From Eutrigla gurnardus (Eukaryota > Chordata > Actinopteri > Perciformes > Triglidae): a stretch of 64,000 bases of DNA. Below the pieces are notes generated by a model that did no database searches, was not told the DNA's origin, and saw only the letters and a program-made list of their open reading frames with translations. The first letter of the stretch is position 1. Each line of letters starts with the position of its first letter. The position numbers and the translations under genes were made by a program. Positions 24,625 to 36,519 of the stretch are shown one piece after another. Where the stretch lies: NCBI GenBank assembly GCA_963514095.1, contig OY741269.1, positions 21,056,559-21,120,558 of the forward strand, read 5' to 3'.

Positions 24625-25145
24625 GTGGGAAGTAACGACGTACAAATACTTCATTACTGTACTCAAGTGGAAGTTTTCAGGTTTTCAGGTATCTACTTGA
24701 GTATTGAGTTTTTTACTTTCCCTCCCTACATTTTAAAACACATATCTGAACTTTCTCCTCTTTAGTTTTCATGCATTTGAGGGTAATTTCCTTTTAATAT
24801 GACGAGCAATTCAGTTAGTCTTGTAAAAAAAAAAGGGGGGGGGCCAGTATAAATTTCCTTCATAGGGATACTTTTACTTTATACTTTAAGTACATTTTTG
24901 TCCTTCAAAGTGATACTCTTGCTTTCTACTTTGAGTACACTTTTGTCCTTCATAGGGATACTTTTACTTTATACTTTAAGTACATTTTTGTCCTTCAAAG
25001 TGATACTTTTTACTTTATACTTACATTTCAGAGCGTGTACCTTTTCACTTTTACTTGAGTAAAGAAGTTGAATGAGTACTTTTACTTTCACCGGAGTCTT
25101 TTTGAACACAAGTATCTGTACTTCTCCTTTTGACACAGCTGGGCG
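24625..25145. repeat. Dispersed repeat with internal tandem duplication
   Basis: The copy begins near 'ggtgggaagtaacgacgtac' and is dominated by AGTACTT/ACTTTTA words. An internal unit of roughly 100 bp ('cttcatagggatactttta' onward) is present twice, starting near 24857 and 24949. It shares sequence with 6600-6730. This is a common type of fish interspersed repeat; I cannot name the family. Confidence 0.65.
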
Positions 25146-27121
25146 TTCAGTAAAAACAACTCTTTAACATATGGAATCATACAACAAAAATTGAATTATG
25201 TACCAACGATTTAACAAAACTATGTCACTTACACCACCTTTTCCTATTTGTCAGACGAGATGAATGACACACATTCTGACCTGTGTACAGCTTTCCACAC
25301 CTGCAGGTGAGACACACCTTTATTTGGAGTGGCAATTCTTTCCTTTATGCCAATGTCGAGTCTTGGTAAAATATTACTTCTCCCCTTCACACAAGTGCAA
25401 GTGATGGGATTTCAACATGAAACAAACTACAAATACATAAACATTTCATCTGATTTTACTGGATAACATTGAAACTTAATATGAAAATGTCAGACCATTA
25501 ATCTTTATTACCTATTTGATTAAGCAGAGGAGAAAAGAGGTCTGACTCCCAGTAGCCAAAGGTCAGGGCTGGTATTGTTCTTCATCCAAAGTTATGACTT
25601 TATTACCTCTGATAAAAAAAATATAATAATAATAAAAAACGTGACATCAGAGCAAAATTTCCATAATGACACTCAGTCAGTGTCTTGCTGGAAGACATTT
25701 CATCAGGTTAACTTACTATTGTTTCACAAGGAGAAATCCCACTGTTATTACTATTGTTAATAATAAAATAAATGCCCAAGTTGACCAAAACACACATCAA
25801 ATACAAATAAATATGAAAAAACAATTAATAAATCCTTTTTTTTTAATTCAGAGAAAAAGAAAAGAAAAATAGAAAATGTGTTAACTCATCAAAATAACTC
25901 TTAGTTGGACTCCAAACAAAATTAGTTTGTCATAGTAGGTAAGATAAATAATATACACATTATAAGATGAGATGAAAACGTCATGTCACAATCATCCTGG
26001 CAAGAATTTACAATATTATCCTGATAATCATCAGAATGTGCTTAAAAACATTAAGTGACACTAAAACAAACTGTCAGTCAATTTAAATTGCATTTTGTTA
26101 AGAAAACAAAGATTTGTATTTGGACGGGGATGCGTCCTTCTTTTAGCCAACATCGTTTAAATCTTAACAATTTAAATAAAAAAAACAATCATACATTTGG
26201 CAATGATAATACATACATTTCCCTGCATAAATAAATGATAAATAAATCTAAAAAAGTAGCAACATTGTGCGAGTCTGTTCTTACTTACAAGATAATTCCT
26301 CTATTTTTAAATCAGGATCTTCAATATTATCTTATATTGTCACATGATCCCTAATGCACATTAAAGTACAATCCCATTTAAATAACTACATATATATTAT
26401 GCACATTAATGCACAAGCCAATAAAACATGTATATAGATGACATATAAAAGCAGCAACGAAATGCAAAATGCAATGAGATACTGATGATGCAAACTGTTA
26501 ATTAGAAAAAGTGATGGTGGAGTGAAAAACTACAATATTTCCCTCTGCAATGTAATGGAGTAGAAGTACAACGAAGAGTAGGACCTTCCACCATTGTGTA
26601 GTACAGCTCCCAGTATTCTCACCACTGCACTCTCTCTTCCTGCAGCCACTAACAGAGAGCACCAGCCGTTGCAGTGGTCCACTCAGCAGGTTCGCCTCCA
26701 AGGTAGTATCACTGGAAAATGTGGCGTAACTTCAGGGTCTTTTTCATCGGCTCGGTCAACTTGTGTTCCGAGTCAAAGACTCAGTATAGCAGCGAAGTGG
26801 AGTCACAGAATTAATCTCTTAACAAACACACAGCTGCGGCTGAATGTGTCGATTCATTTTTGACTCGTTACTCGAGTTTTCCCAGTCACCTGACACGAAT
26901 CTCTACCGATTACTGAACTTTATTCAGTAACTGAAGCATCATTCCGGACAGGACCATGAACGCATCACCGTTAGGTAGCTCGTCCACATCGTGAAATCAT
27001 GGGACATAAGCCTAAAAACGCACCGCCCACCAACCTCCGCCCGGCACAGTACACATTAAACGAACCCAAAGCAGAGAGGCGTTCACCTGTGTGGGGGCGG
27101 TCACCTTTCTGACTAAATCGA

Positions 27122-27404
27122 CCAATCAGATTCCATCGTGGGCTGGCGTTCGGGCTTGCACGAGGAAATTCTGGTGAGTGACACGCTCCTCTGCGCCAAT
27201 CAGTCACGGGGGCAGCGCGAGCCTGTTGGGGAGATTCTGACCAATCACATTCACGCGCGGGGTGGGGCTTATTCCATTTCCCGCCTTCTCGTCACACGAC
27301 ACCCGGAGCAGCCAATCGGGGGCCGACAAAGGCGGAGACAGAACGCGCTGCGGTCCAATCACCACACGTGGGCGTGGTTGAGGTAGACAAGGCCCGCCTA
27401 TTGG
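27122..27404. promoter_or_regulatory. Array of six CCAAT boxes upstream of DCUN1D4
   Basis: CCAAT occurs at 27122-27126, 27196-27200, 27241-27245, 27312-27316 and 27355-27359. An inverted copy (attgg) lies at 27400-27404, 46 bp before the DCUN1D4 ATG. The spacings are about 74, 45, 71, 43 and 45 bp. NF-Y is the known CCAAT-binding factor, and clustered CCAAT boxes are typical of TATA-less or bidirectional promoters. The region is CpG-rich. Confidence 0.6.
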
Positions 27405-27449
27405 CCGGTCTCAGGACTTCCCACAGACAGAGGAGTATGTTTCATAAAA

Positions 27450-30400
27450 ATGCACTCTGATGCGGCAAGTAAGTAGTAACGTTATAGAGGCTTTTTCTCT
27501 CTCCTGCGTCAAATCACGAACCTTTCCCGGACTCCGCAGAAAAGCGAGACTTGTGGGGCCGCGTTTCCCCGCAGTTACTTTTTTGCTCCCACTAGCTCGT
27601 GTTTCTGTGGGATTAGACGAGAACGCGCTGTTTGGAGCTCCCTTTGTATCTGCCAGCGCTTTCTTTTGGGGGCGACAACAAAGGGAGGGATAGCTAGTGT
27701 ATTACCACTTGTTTATGGGACGTGCAGGAGATTGTATTTGCCACGGCAGAGTTATTTTTGTGTGAGTGTGTGTGAAGCGTCGCCGACGTTGGGTTTAGGA
27801 AAAAAAAAACCCAGAAGGTTTTTTTCTCTCTCTCGATGCAAATCGGTGCGTTGTGATGTTTATATTCATCGTCACTGAGGAGCGAAGGGTTTCAACTCGA
27901 ACGTGATGTCATCGTAAAAAAAAAAATAGGTCAATTCTTCTGGACAAAACTGCGGACTGTTAAAGAGAATGAAAAATTGTGACGCAGTTGTGTAAAACAT
28001 CTCTCTCTCTCCCTCTCTCACTCTGCCCCGCTTGCTGCAGCGGGACCGGCGGGCTTTGCGGCACCGACACCGTCCGCAAAACAGCGTCGGCTCGCGCGCG
28101 CTCGTGCGCCAGCAGTAATATAATGTTAGCTTTTTCTTTAGTATAACACGCATTAAATCAGTTAGTGTAAATGTTGTGTGTGTGTGTGTGTTGAGGGGGG
28201 TGGAGGGTCTGAAAAGAAATAGTAGTCTTGTGAATGCTTGGGAGTTGTAGTTTAATCGCGCAGCCGGGGAGCAGAGGCTTCTATTGCGTCTTTGCACGGA
28301 AGTGGACTACAACTCCCACACGCCCAGATACTCTCTAGATACTTTGTAAACTCCGTGCAAGTTGCGCGTCTGCCCTGCTATTTTAGGTATGCAGCTAGTG
28401 CTATTTGCTCGTGCGCGCGCGTGTGCTGCGCGTGTTTCCCCCTGGCCTCGAGAAATAAATCCGACGTCGGGATTTGGTGACAAGCGTCTGGACGCTAACG
28501 CAAGGATGACATTTGGCGAGCAGGTAGCGCGCACGTATCACGTATTTATCGAGTTTGCAGGGTTTTTTCGGGGAGTGAAAGAGTCACTCCCTCATTGTCT
28601 TCTTCTTCTGTTGTTTTTCTTGAAAGTAAAGTTAAAAAAAAAAAAAAAAATCACGGGTTCTTGTCGGTGCCACGATGATGTCACCTTCTCGTACCCGTGT
28701 GCAGAGTTTAATTCGGAGCAGGAGTGTTGTGATGTTATCTTTGCCGTGTGCGTGTGTGTGTGCGTGTGTGTGTGCGTGTGTGTATGTGTGTGTGTAAAAT
28801 AGATTTACAGCTGAATTCCCACTTGACGACACTGGCCAGCATCCATAAGATCCACCACACCTTGCACAGACTGGTAAATACCCAACCGGTATATATATAT
28901 GTATATGCATATATATGTGTGTTTATTTACACCTCCGGCCTGTTTTGACAGAACCTGACGGAAGACGTCGGACAGGATAGCCTTCCCTCAGGTAAAAAGC
29001 AGTCCACTACCATCACACCTTCCTGTCACCTCTTTGAGAGCTCGCCTTTGACGATATGCATCATGCATCGCTTCTAACACTCGGCCTAGCTGATCCGTAC
29101 TGTGCTGAAGCACGATTGGACCCCCCTTCTCCTCTTGTCCCCCCGCCAACCTGAGCACGGTTTCCCTCTTATACATACGTCATTACGTCGTAATACGACT
29201 CACGCCCGGCTTCACGTCGTTCTCTAGCGCCTCTCGTCTCAGAGTCATCACAACTTTACTCACGAGTCTGTTACATTACTGTTAAATGTTTTTGCCTAAG
29301 GAAAGGAAGGAAGCTGCATTTTATCTTGTTGGTAAGTCAGAGAGTAATTGTAGAGACAGGGTTCAGGCATCTGTGAGTAGAGCTAGTTGTAATATTTAGT
29401 CTCGTCTAGATACCTTTTTTGTGTAAATTCACTGTTCTTAAGGTATGTTTGCTGAACAGCCCCTACTTTACTCAGATGAGGACATAACACTTGTTTCTAT
29501 TTTTTCACTCTTACTTTACCGGCAATGAAATGTACTTATTGTAAGTTGCTTTGTACAAAAGTGTCTGCTAAATGCCCTAAATGTAAATGTAAGTTGCTTC
29601 TGCACATATTTCTAGTAAACTACAAGGATTTTTAACACGACGCAGAGTTACACCTTATGTCTGAAGCCCAAGACCAGACCCAGATTCCACCTGTGTCCTA
29701 CACTGCCATCAACAAGAGTTATCAGTCAAAAGTCCAAAGATCTGAGCACCGGTCACAACAAAGTCTTCCACTTCCTCCCCTCAGCTTGCTGCTCCAGAGC
29801 CATGCCTCCGAGGAAAAAGAGGAGACCCTCAGCTGGAGATGACATGTCAGCCAAGAAAAGTCGCCAGGACAGGTGTGACGTCACTCTGATGAACACGGGG
29901 GAGATGAGTCAGATATGCTGGAACACTTATTATTAAAGGCGATGCATTTCAATTTGAAAACACTTCTTTTTTTTTTTTCATTCGCAGCGTTTTCAGAAAA
30001 CATGAAACACCACAGATCCGCGAGGAGGAGACGTTCTCCAGTAAAAGATGCCTGGAGTGGTTCTACGAGTACGCAGGTGAGATTGAACGGTTGTGGGTTT
30101 GCGGGCGTGCGGCGGCGCGCGGCTTCACGCGTGTCTGTGTGTGCGTGTGCAGCAGGTTGCGATGACGTGGTCGGGCCCGAGGGCATGGAGAAGTTCTGCG
30201 AGGACATCGGCGTGGAGCCGGAGAATGTGAGCGATGTTTATGACACTTTTGGGTTTCCATTTCTGTTTTGCGGGGGGTTTTCCTGGCTCTGACTGCTGAG
30301 AGCTAAACAAGGTTTTACAGAAGTCTGCTTTTTAATTATTTTTTTTAGTATTATTTTGTGTTTTGTCGTTGCTTATTTCCACTCGGGGGTTGTTGATGTC

Positions 30401-33400
30401 AGATGTTTTCTGTGTTTGACCTGTAATAGATTTGTCATTTAAGGGGCCCGTGTCCACATCGCATCTTTGTTTTCCAACCTGAGCACCGGTGGATGTTTGC
30501 TTCGTACTTTCTATGAAGGAGAGGAGTGAAGGGGGGGGCGTCCGCCCGGTGGATCTACTCCTACAAATGGACCACCTCGGATCCGGACTCAGCAGTCCAT
30601 CTGCTTCTTAAGGACAAGGGATACTTTGAGGACACCAAAAGGAAGACAGACTGTTTGAGAGAGGATTTACAGAAGACCAGAGGAGCTGGTTTAAAACATT
30701 TACAGTCCTCGGATCAGTTCCTGGACAAATCAATCATGTGACTATGACGACTCCCATGGTGGCAGGACGGGTCAGCGACTCTCGGGTGACTAGTTCACTT
30801 GATGGCTCAGGACCCACTTACAAAACCCCCTACAAAAAAGTGATTAGTTGAATTGATGGCTGGGAGGGTCCAGGTCACATGACTCTCATAGGAATGACCC
30901 TACAGGAAGATAAATACCTGAACTCCCCCACGAAGAAGCACCTTGGATGAGAGCTCCAGCTGCCTACGATAAAGCTCTAAGATTTCCTACGAATGGACGT
31001 CTCAGTCGTTGTTATGACGACGGACAAAACAAGCTCGTCCTCCATCCTCTACAGGGACGTCACCAACGCTTTTTCTGAAAAGTTGGGAACGATTTGGGGG
31101 GAAGCCGCCATGTGGACACGGGCCCAACGTTGCTGGATTGTTCTATTTCCAGATGTGTGTCGTTCTAAACAGTCTGTCTGTGCCCAGGTGGTGATGCTGG
31201 TTCTTGCTTGGAAGCTGGATGCCCAGAGTATGGGATATTTCACTCTCCAGGAGTGGCTGAGAGGCATGGGCTCGCTGCAGTACGTCACTCCCCCCTTTTT
31301 TTACCCCCTTCCTCAGGGGTTGCATGTCTGTGTGTTTGTGTACGTCTGCTGCAGCCGTGTGTGTGTTTTTACAGAGTGCCCCTCGGTACTCAGCAGAGCC
31401 GGCAGCCCAAGTGTCTTTTCTTGCCGTTGTCAGGTGCGACTCCACAGAGAGGCTGAGGAACTCGCTGGACTACCTGAGATCTGTCCTGAACGACAGCACC
31501 AGTTTTAAGCTCATTTATAGATATGCCTTTGATTTTGCTCGGGTGAGTCAAGCAAAGTTGATGCACGCACACACGTATGCACACACACACACGGATCACT
31601 GATACTGGGTTAGTCATGAACACGAGGATCATGGGAGTTTTCCTTTTTGTAGCAAGCAGCTAAATAGTTGTGGTGTGACTTCATCCACAAACTTCACAGG
31701 TTCGGGAGATGTGACATTATATATATATACACACTGAGCTGAATCAGAGATGTTCTGATCCAGACCTCAGGATCTGGTATCGGCAAGTACGTGAGTCTAA
31801 TTACAGATGCGATATCATGTTATCATAACATCTGCTCATTAATGCTACAACAACACGTGTCACTCATCAACGCCAGTGATCATAGCGATGGAAGTAGCTA
31901 ACGAGCGATGCTCAGTATCAAACCGGAAAGTTACAACCGGAGAGTGAAACGTTAGCCAGCGAGAGTCGAATGTCAACAATTTAATGCTGGAAAATATCCC
32001 CAACAAAGCCTCGATTACACCGAGATGTGTCTCAATGAGTATAACCACTTTAAAAACAAAAAAGCATGTCGAGCTGATAAGCTGAAGGAAGGGGTTGACT
32101 AATAAAGCCCGCCTCTTGCTCGATCTGATCGGCTACCCTGCACCAGGCGTAGCATTGAAAAGTTGAGAATATTTTACTTGGAGTCTGTGAACCACAGAAA
32201 AACGTGTAGCACAAGAGAATACGTAAGGCTCGCTGTACAAAAACAATGGTTTCAGTTGGCGATGCGTTTCTAGCACGGACTCATGACCACACAATACGAT
32301 TTTTGCTGCTTTAGCATGATATCAGGCAAAACAATCTAACAGTCTGATGGAATCTGAAAGCAACTCACTCCCGTTATCATGAATGAAAACAAGGTTTTTA
32401 TTTGAGTAGCGGCAGCAATCTGTTGATTACATTGTGTTCAACCAGGCTGCTGTTCACAAATGCTGTCACTGTTTCTGATTGGACAGGAAAAGGATCAGAG
32501 GAGTTTGGACTTGAACACGGCCAAGTGCATGCTGGGGCTTCTTCTGGGAAAGACGTGGCCTCTGTTTCCCGTGTTTAATCAGTTTCTAGAGGTAAGTTTC
32601 AAAATGTCCTCCCCAACATCTGTCCCATACTGTGGCTAAGCCCCGCCCCACTCCGTTGCCATGGAGCCCACACTGTCACTAACTGATCTCCCTGAAGAAA
32701 TATAAAATTAAAAGGAAAAAAAGAAAAGAGAGAGTATTAGACTAAATCTAAAATAGCTGCCAGAATGAGCACTGCTATGGAGCAGAGCCGGATAGTTGTG
32801 GGAGCTGAGACTTGTTGTGATTGGCCAATCTGCAATGTGTTTTATAAACATGTTTTTCAATTGAAAAGTATTATATTACACATCAAGAGTCTGATTTTGT
32901 CATATTTGTTGAGATATTGGAAGTAATTTTAAAGACTTTCCACCTAAAAAGTGATGAGGTCATCAGGTCTGTAAATCCTCCTGAAAACTACAACTACTAG
33001 CTGACATTCATCAACATGCTAAGCTAGCTAGCATGATGAGCTAACGGCTGTGTGTGTAGTTTACTGAGCGGATTTCACACTAAACTCAAATCGTGGAACA
33101 GTTCAAACAGGATCTGAAAATGATTTGTGTCGATGTTGACTAACAGGAAAGGGGGCGGGACTTAGCCTCTATAGTGTTGTTGAAGCCGTTCCTAATGAAA
33201 GGTTTCCTGTTTCCTCAGCAATCCAAGTACAAAGTCATCAACAAAGACCAATGGTGCAACGTTTTAGAGTTCAGCAGGACAATCAACTTGGACCTGAGTA
33301 ACTACGACGAGGACGGCGCCTGTAAGTCGACACGTTTACCTGAACGCAGACGTGACCTCGTGTGAGCTTGTTTTCTTTCTGACCTCCTCCTCCTCCTCCT

Positions 33401-33461
33401 GCCAGGGCCGGTCTTGTTGGACGAGTTCGTGGAATGGTACAAGGAGAGACAGATGTCGTAG
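27450..33461 (+). CDS. dcun1d4: DCN1-like protein 4 (cullin neddylation co-E3)
   Basis: Eleven exons join in phase: 27450-27468, 28803-28873, 28952-28991, 29785-29872, 29988-30076, 30156-30226, 31188-31279, 31434-31542, 32487-32591, 33219-33321 and 33406-33461. They give 280 residues (human 292). The start MHSDAA matches the mammalian protein. A basic nuclear-localisation motif PPRKKRR lies at about residues 51-57. The PONY/DCN1 domain spans about residues 88-275, with KRCLEWFYEYAG, VLAWKLDAQSMGYFTLQEW, LIYRYAFDFAR and the C-terminal cullin-binding part around NKDQWCNVLEFSRTIN and EFVEWYKERQMS. The family binds cullin winged-helix domains and NEDD8-loaded E2 (UBE2M/UBE2F) to promote cullin neddylation. 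The gene is convergent with LRRC66. Confidence 0.97.
28742..28796. repeat. (GT)n microsatellite before the DCUN1D4 exon 2 acceptor
   Basis: A GT run interrupted by GC and AT ends only about 6 bp before the AG of the exon 2 acceptor at 28801-28802. There is no conventional pyrimidine tract between it and the exon. Confidence 0.85.
29490..29600 (+). repeat. 3' tail of an interspersed fish retroelement
   Basis: The string 'ttgtaagttgctttgtacaa' followed by 'gtgtctgctaaatg' is a widely recurring end of fish SINE/LINE elements. It lies in DCUN1D4 intron 3. The 5' extent, perhaps back to about 29000, is uncertain. Confidence 0.5.
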
Positions 33462-33763
33462 GTGCCGAGCCAAAACGAGGGGAAGAGAAAAAAAATCCAA
33501 CTGTGACGACGACTATGAGAATCGACAACCGACGAGTAAACAATACAGAAATGGTAAAGCAAAGTGACTGTGGGTGCTTCCTGGTAGAAGAGGGGGGGTT
33601 CTGTGGGTGGGTGGGTGGGAGAGTGGCGGGGGGGGGGAGGGGAGGGGAGGGGGGGTGCAGCCTGGGTGCATGCTGCCCTGGGCGTGGCGGCGGAGGGCTG
33701 CCATTGTGAACTTACCGAATTGCATAGTGGGCGAGCTTGGAGCAAATCCCTGGCGGCGTTGCT

Positions 33764-33771
33764 CTCTCTCG

Positions 33772-33814
<43 letters not shown>
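33764..33814. repeat. (CT)n microsatellite
   Basis: A CT dinucleotide run with two early interruptions, inside the presumed DCUN1D4 3' UTR. Confidence 0.9.
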
Positions 33815-33819
<5 letters not shown>

Positions 33820-35606
33820 GACGTGTCATCCTGCTTGTCTTGTGTCCGGATGACACGATGACCACGCGGTGACCTCATGGTGACCCTACGTGGACGTTGG
33901 AAGCGAATCCGGAGAGAAGCGTTCCTCACCCCCTTCCTCCCTCTCTCTTCCAGCACAGAGAAACCCAACGGTGACCATTCATGCATTGTGTCTGAGTCTT
34001 AAAAAAACAGGGGCGGGGGGGTCACCTTTGACCCGGGCACATTGAAATATTATTATATATAAATATCTGTGCAATGAACTTTGAACTCTTTCTGGACGGA
34101 TGGCACTATTTGTTTGTCATATTTTTGAGTTGGATAGGAATTCTTCAAGAAGCACACTGTGTCAAAGCGGTCGATCGCAGGTTTTCTGGTGCCTGTGCTG
34201 TTTACTATTGATTTGTGCCAGTGTTTTTTTTTGTTCCCTCCTGCTGTTATTTTTTTTTGTTGCTCCAGCTAATGCTAACAGTTTGCTAACCCCCCCCCCC
34301 CTTGCAAAGACCTCATAACACCAAACAAATCTGCGTTGCTGCTCACTAACTCTTATCACAGCGGTGAGCCACGAGTGCTCCGATCGGCGTCCATCGGTCC
34401 AGACGGCCGATGGACGCGTCCACGTTGTTGTAGGTAAGAGTATTATTATTGTGCCTCAGAAAACATGGAAGTCACTTTGTGTGTCCCGCACACGTACCAA
34501 CAAAACCCAAATGTACATAGAAACCTGTGAACACACAGAGTGGTCAGGGATTATTTCAGGATGAATTCAGGCTGTTTGGGCTGCGTTTTAAGTTGACGGA
34601 GAGCTTCTTTTTTTTTTTTGGTGTCCATTTTTGACTTGATATATGGCATCTGTTTTGTCCCCCCCCCCCTCCCTTTTTTAGTAATAGTTTCAGGTCTCTT
34701 TTTACTAAAGTAGCATCTTTCCCCTGACCCCGACAGTGTTAATATAACTACAGCGGAAGACCAGTGACCCTCTCAGGACGAGGTCCTTAAGGCTTGAGTA
34801 GAAAGGTAGGTTTGCTTTGTGCCGCCTGTAGGATCTAATCAAAAACACTGACAGTTTGATACTGTGTGACGATGCTATGCTGTTCTTTTTTTTTTCTCGC
34901 CGAGTATAATGTTCCTGTAAACACATGTATACATTTTTTTTGTCTTTCGGCTGTGGTGTGGCGCTCAATTGTCGAGATTTAATATTTGCATGCATGCTCC
35001 AACAGAGCCTTTTTGTGAATGGATGAGATTTTATTTTGAAAAACATTTTATTTTTTTCCCCTTAGGTTTTTTATTTTTTGGGGGGGGGGGTTGTACAGCA
35101 ATTTGTGCAAGTGTTTTGTGCTCAATTTGATAATCCACGATCATGTTATCTTAATCCTGATGCACATGATGTGCGTATTAAGACCTGGAACACACCTGTA
35201 ACCTCACGGTGGAGCAGGAGTTCCCTCCTGCGTTTAGCCCATCTTACATATCCTCCCGCTCGCTGCAACGCTTTACAAAAAAAAAAAAAAGTAGCTGCAG
35301 CCAGTACACAGGATCTATTTTTATTTATTTTATTTACTGTCATGAGACGCATTAAAAACGCGTACAAATTAGGTGTGGAGATGAATTACGTTGAAATCCA
35401 CTATATGAAAGCCTCTTGTCATTACAAAGGGTTGAGGTTTAGTTTGTTGGATTCCTTACCAAATACTGTGTAGAGATATCAATGTTTTAGTATTTTCCCA
35501 TGACAGTACAGGAGGATGAACACCCTTGTCCCAACTGTATATATGTATGTAAACTATGTAAGTGTCTATATGTCTGTTTTCACTATAACCTATGTCTATA
35601 TACATA

Positions 35607-35612
35607 AATAAA
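35607..35612 (+). promoter_or_regulatory. dcun1d4: DCUN1D4 polyadenylation signal
   Basis: A canonical AATAAA followed by GT/T-rich sequence. It is the first strong signal before the opposite-strand LRRC66 3' end. Confidence 0.6.
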
Positions 35613-36178
35613 AGGGTTTATTAACTTACTGGCTTATATTTGGGTTCTTAACAGGCTTGGGTGGCATTTGTTTTTTTATACATTACTGACATTTCATCAG
35701 GGTGTATGGTATACGACTGTTTACGTTAAAAGCCAGCCCACCAGAACGTTACAGATGTTCCCTGCTGGTCTCTCAGCCACACACACACAGAACAGAGCAG
35801 ACATCGATGGTTAACAAGGATGTTTTTGACCCATTATAATTCACAAGTAAAATTAACCAAAACTGAAATCCCTACTATAAACTTCTTAAGGCAACAAAAG
35901 ATGGAAACACTGAGTCACCATCTTTCTGAGCTCAGCTGCCCGTTAGAGACCTCTGGTGGCGTCTGCTGGTCACTACAACACATTACATCAATACAGCATC
36001 TATTAATGACAGTATTGAAAGCCATACTGTGGGAATTTCTGAATACCCTGGTGTGCTGTAATACTGCCCAGGCCTAGTTCTTATGGTTGTTTATCATAAA
36101 AAAAAAATGCCTGACACTATTATTAAGCACTTATATCCACAAATGAAAGCTCTGCATTATATTGCTCACATAAATGGT
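35613..36178. other. Short convergent intergenic spacer
   Basis: About 570 bp separate the DCUN1D4 polyadenylation signal from the candidate LRRC66 signal. The only feature I can support is a CTCF-like motif at 35943-35962. Confidence 0.5.
35943..35962 (-). promoter_or_regulatory. CTCF-like motif between convergent genes
   Basis: The string ttagagacctctggtggcgt matches the CTCF core CCMYCTRGTGGC, including the upstream TAG. The standard orientation reads on the minus strand. It lies between the 3' ends of DCUN1D4 and LRRC66. Confidence 0.4.
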
Positions 36179-36184
36179 TTTATT
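36179..36184 (-). promoter_or_regulatory. lrrc66: Candidate LRRC66 polyadenylation signal
   Basis: The minus-strand hexamer AATAAA lies about 340 bp downstream of the LRRC66 stop codon. Confidence 0.45.
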
Positions 36185-36519
36185 AAGGTCTCATAAGCAT
36201 TAATAATACATGACCATTAAGATTGTATGGATTCTTGTCGCACAACTAATTGCAGTCTATTACATGCTTGTGCTGGATCATTTAAAAAAACAACAACACA
36301 TAATTCACACAAATAAGGCAAATCTACACAAAATAGAGCCTTCTACAATAGTTCCACACAATATATTATTTCCATTTAATTTCAAGTGTAATATTTAAAT
36401 ATTATATATATAATTCACAATATTTGTGTCATTCACTGACCAATTTAAAACCCAACAATGCTGATCATTTTCATCAGTGTCAAGGATGCAGTGACTTTAT
36501 AAAAAAAGAAAAAGAAAAT

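Larger units (their letters stand above)
24411..27449. other. Head-to-head intergenic region between OCIAD2 and DCUN1D4
   Basis: About 3 kb separates the two start codons. It contains the repeat at 24625-25145, an AT-rich middle without features, and a GC-rich proximal promoter with a CCAAT array on the DCUN1D4 side. CWH43, found in this interval in human, is not visible. Confidence 0.6.
33462..35612 (+). other. dcun1d4: DCUN1D4 3' UTR
   Basis: About 2.15 kb follow the TAG stop, with no competing gene, up to the AATAAA at 35607-35612. The stretch includes a (CT)n run at about 33764-33814, G- and C-rich homopolymers, and AU-rich sequence near the end. The long 3' UTR is inferred from the polyadenylation signal, not observed as a transcript. 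Confidence 0.55.

Noticed and set aside
24411..27449. Possible CWH43 exons between OCIAD2 and DCUN1D4
   Set aside because: No frame in the interval resembles that multi-pass protein. The gene appears absent from this location.
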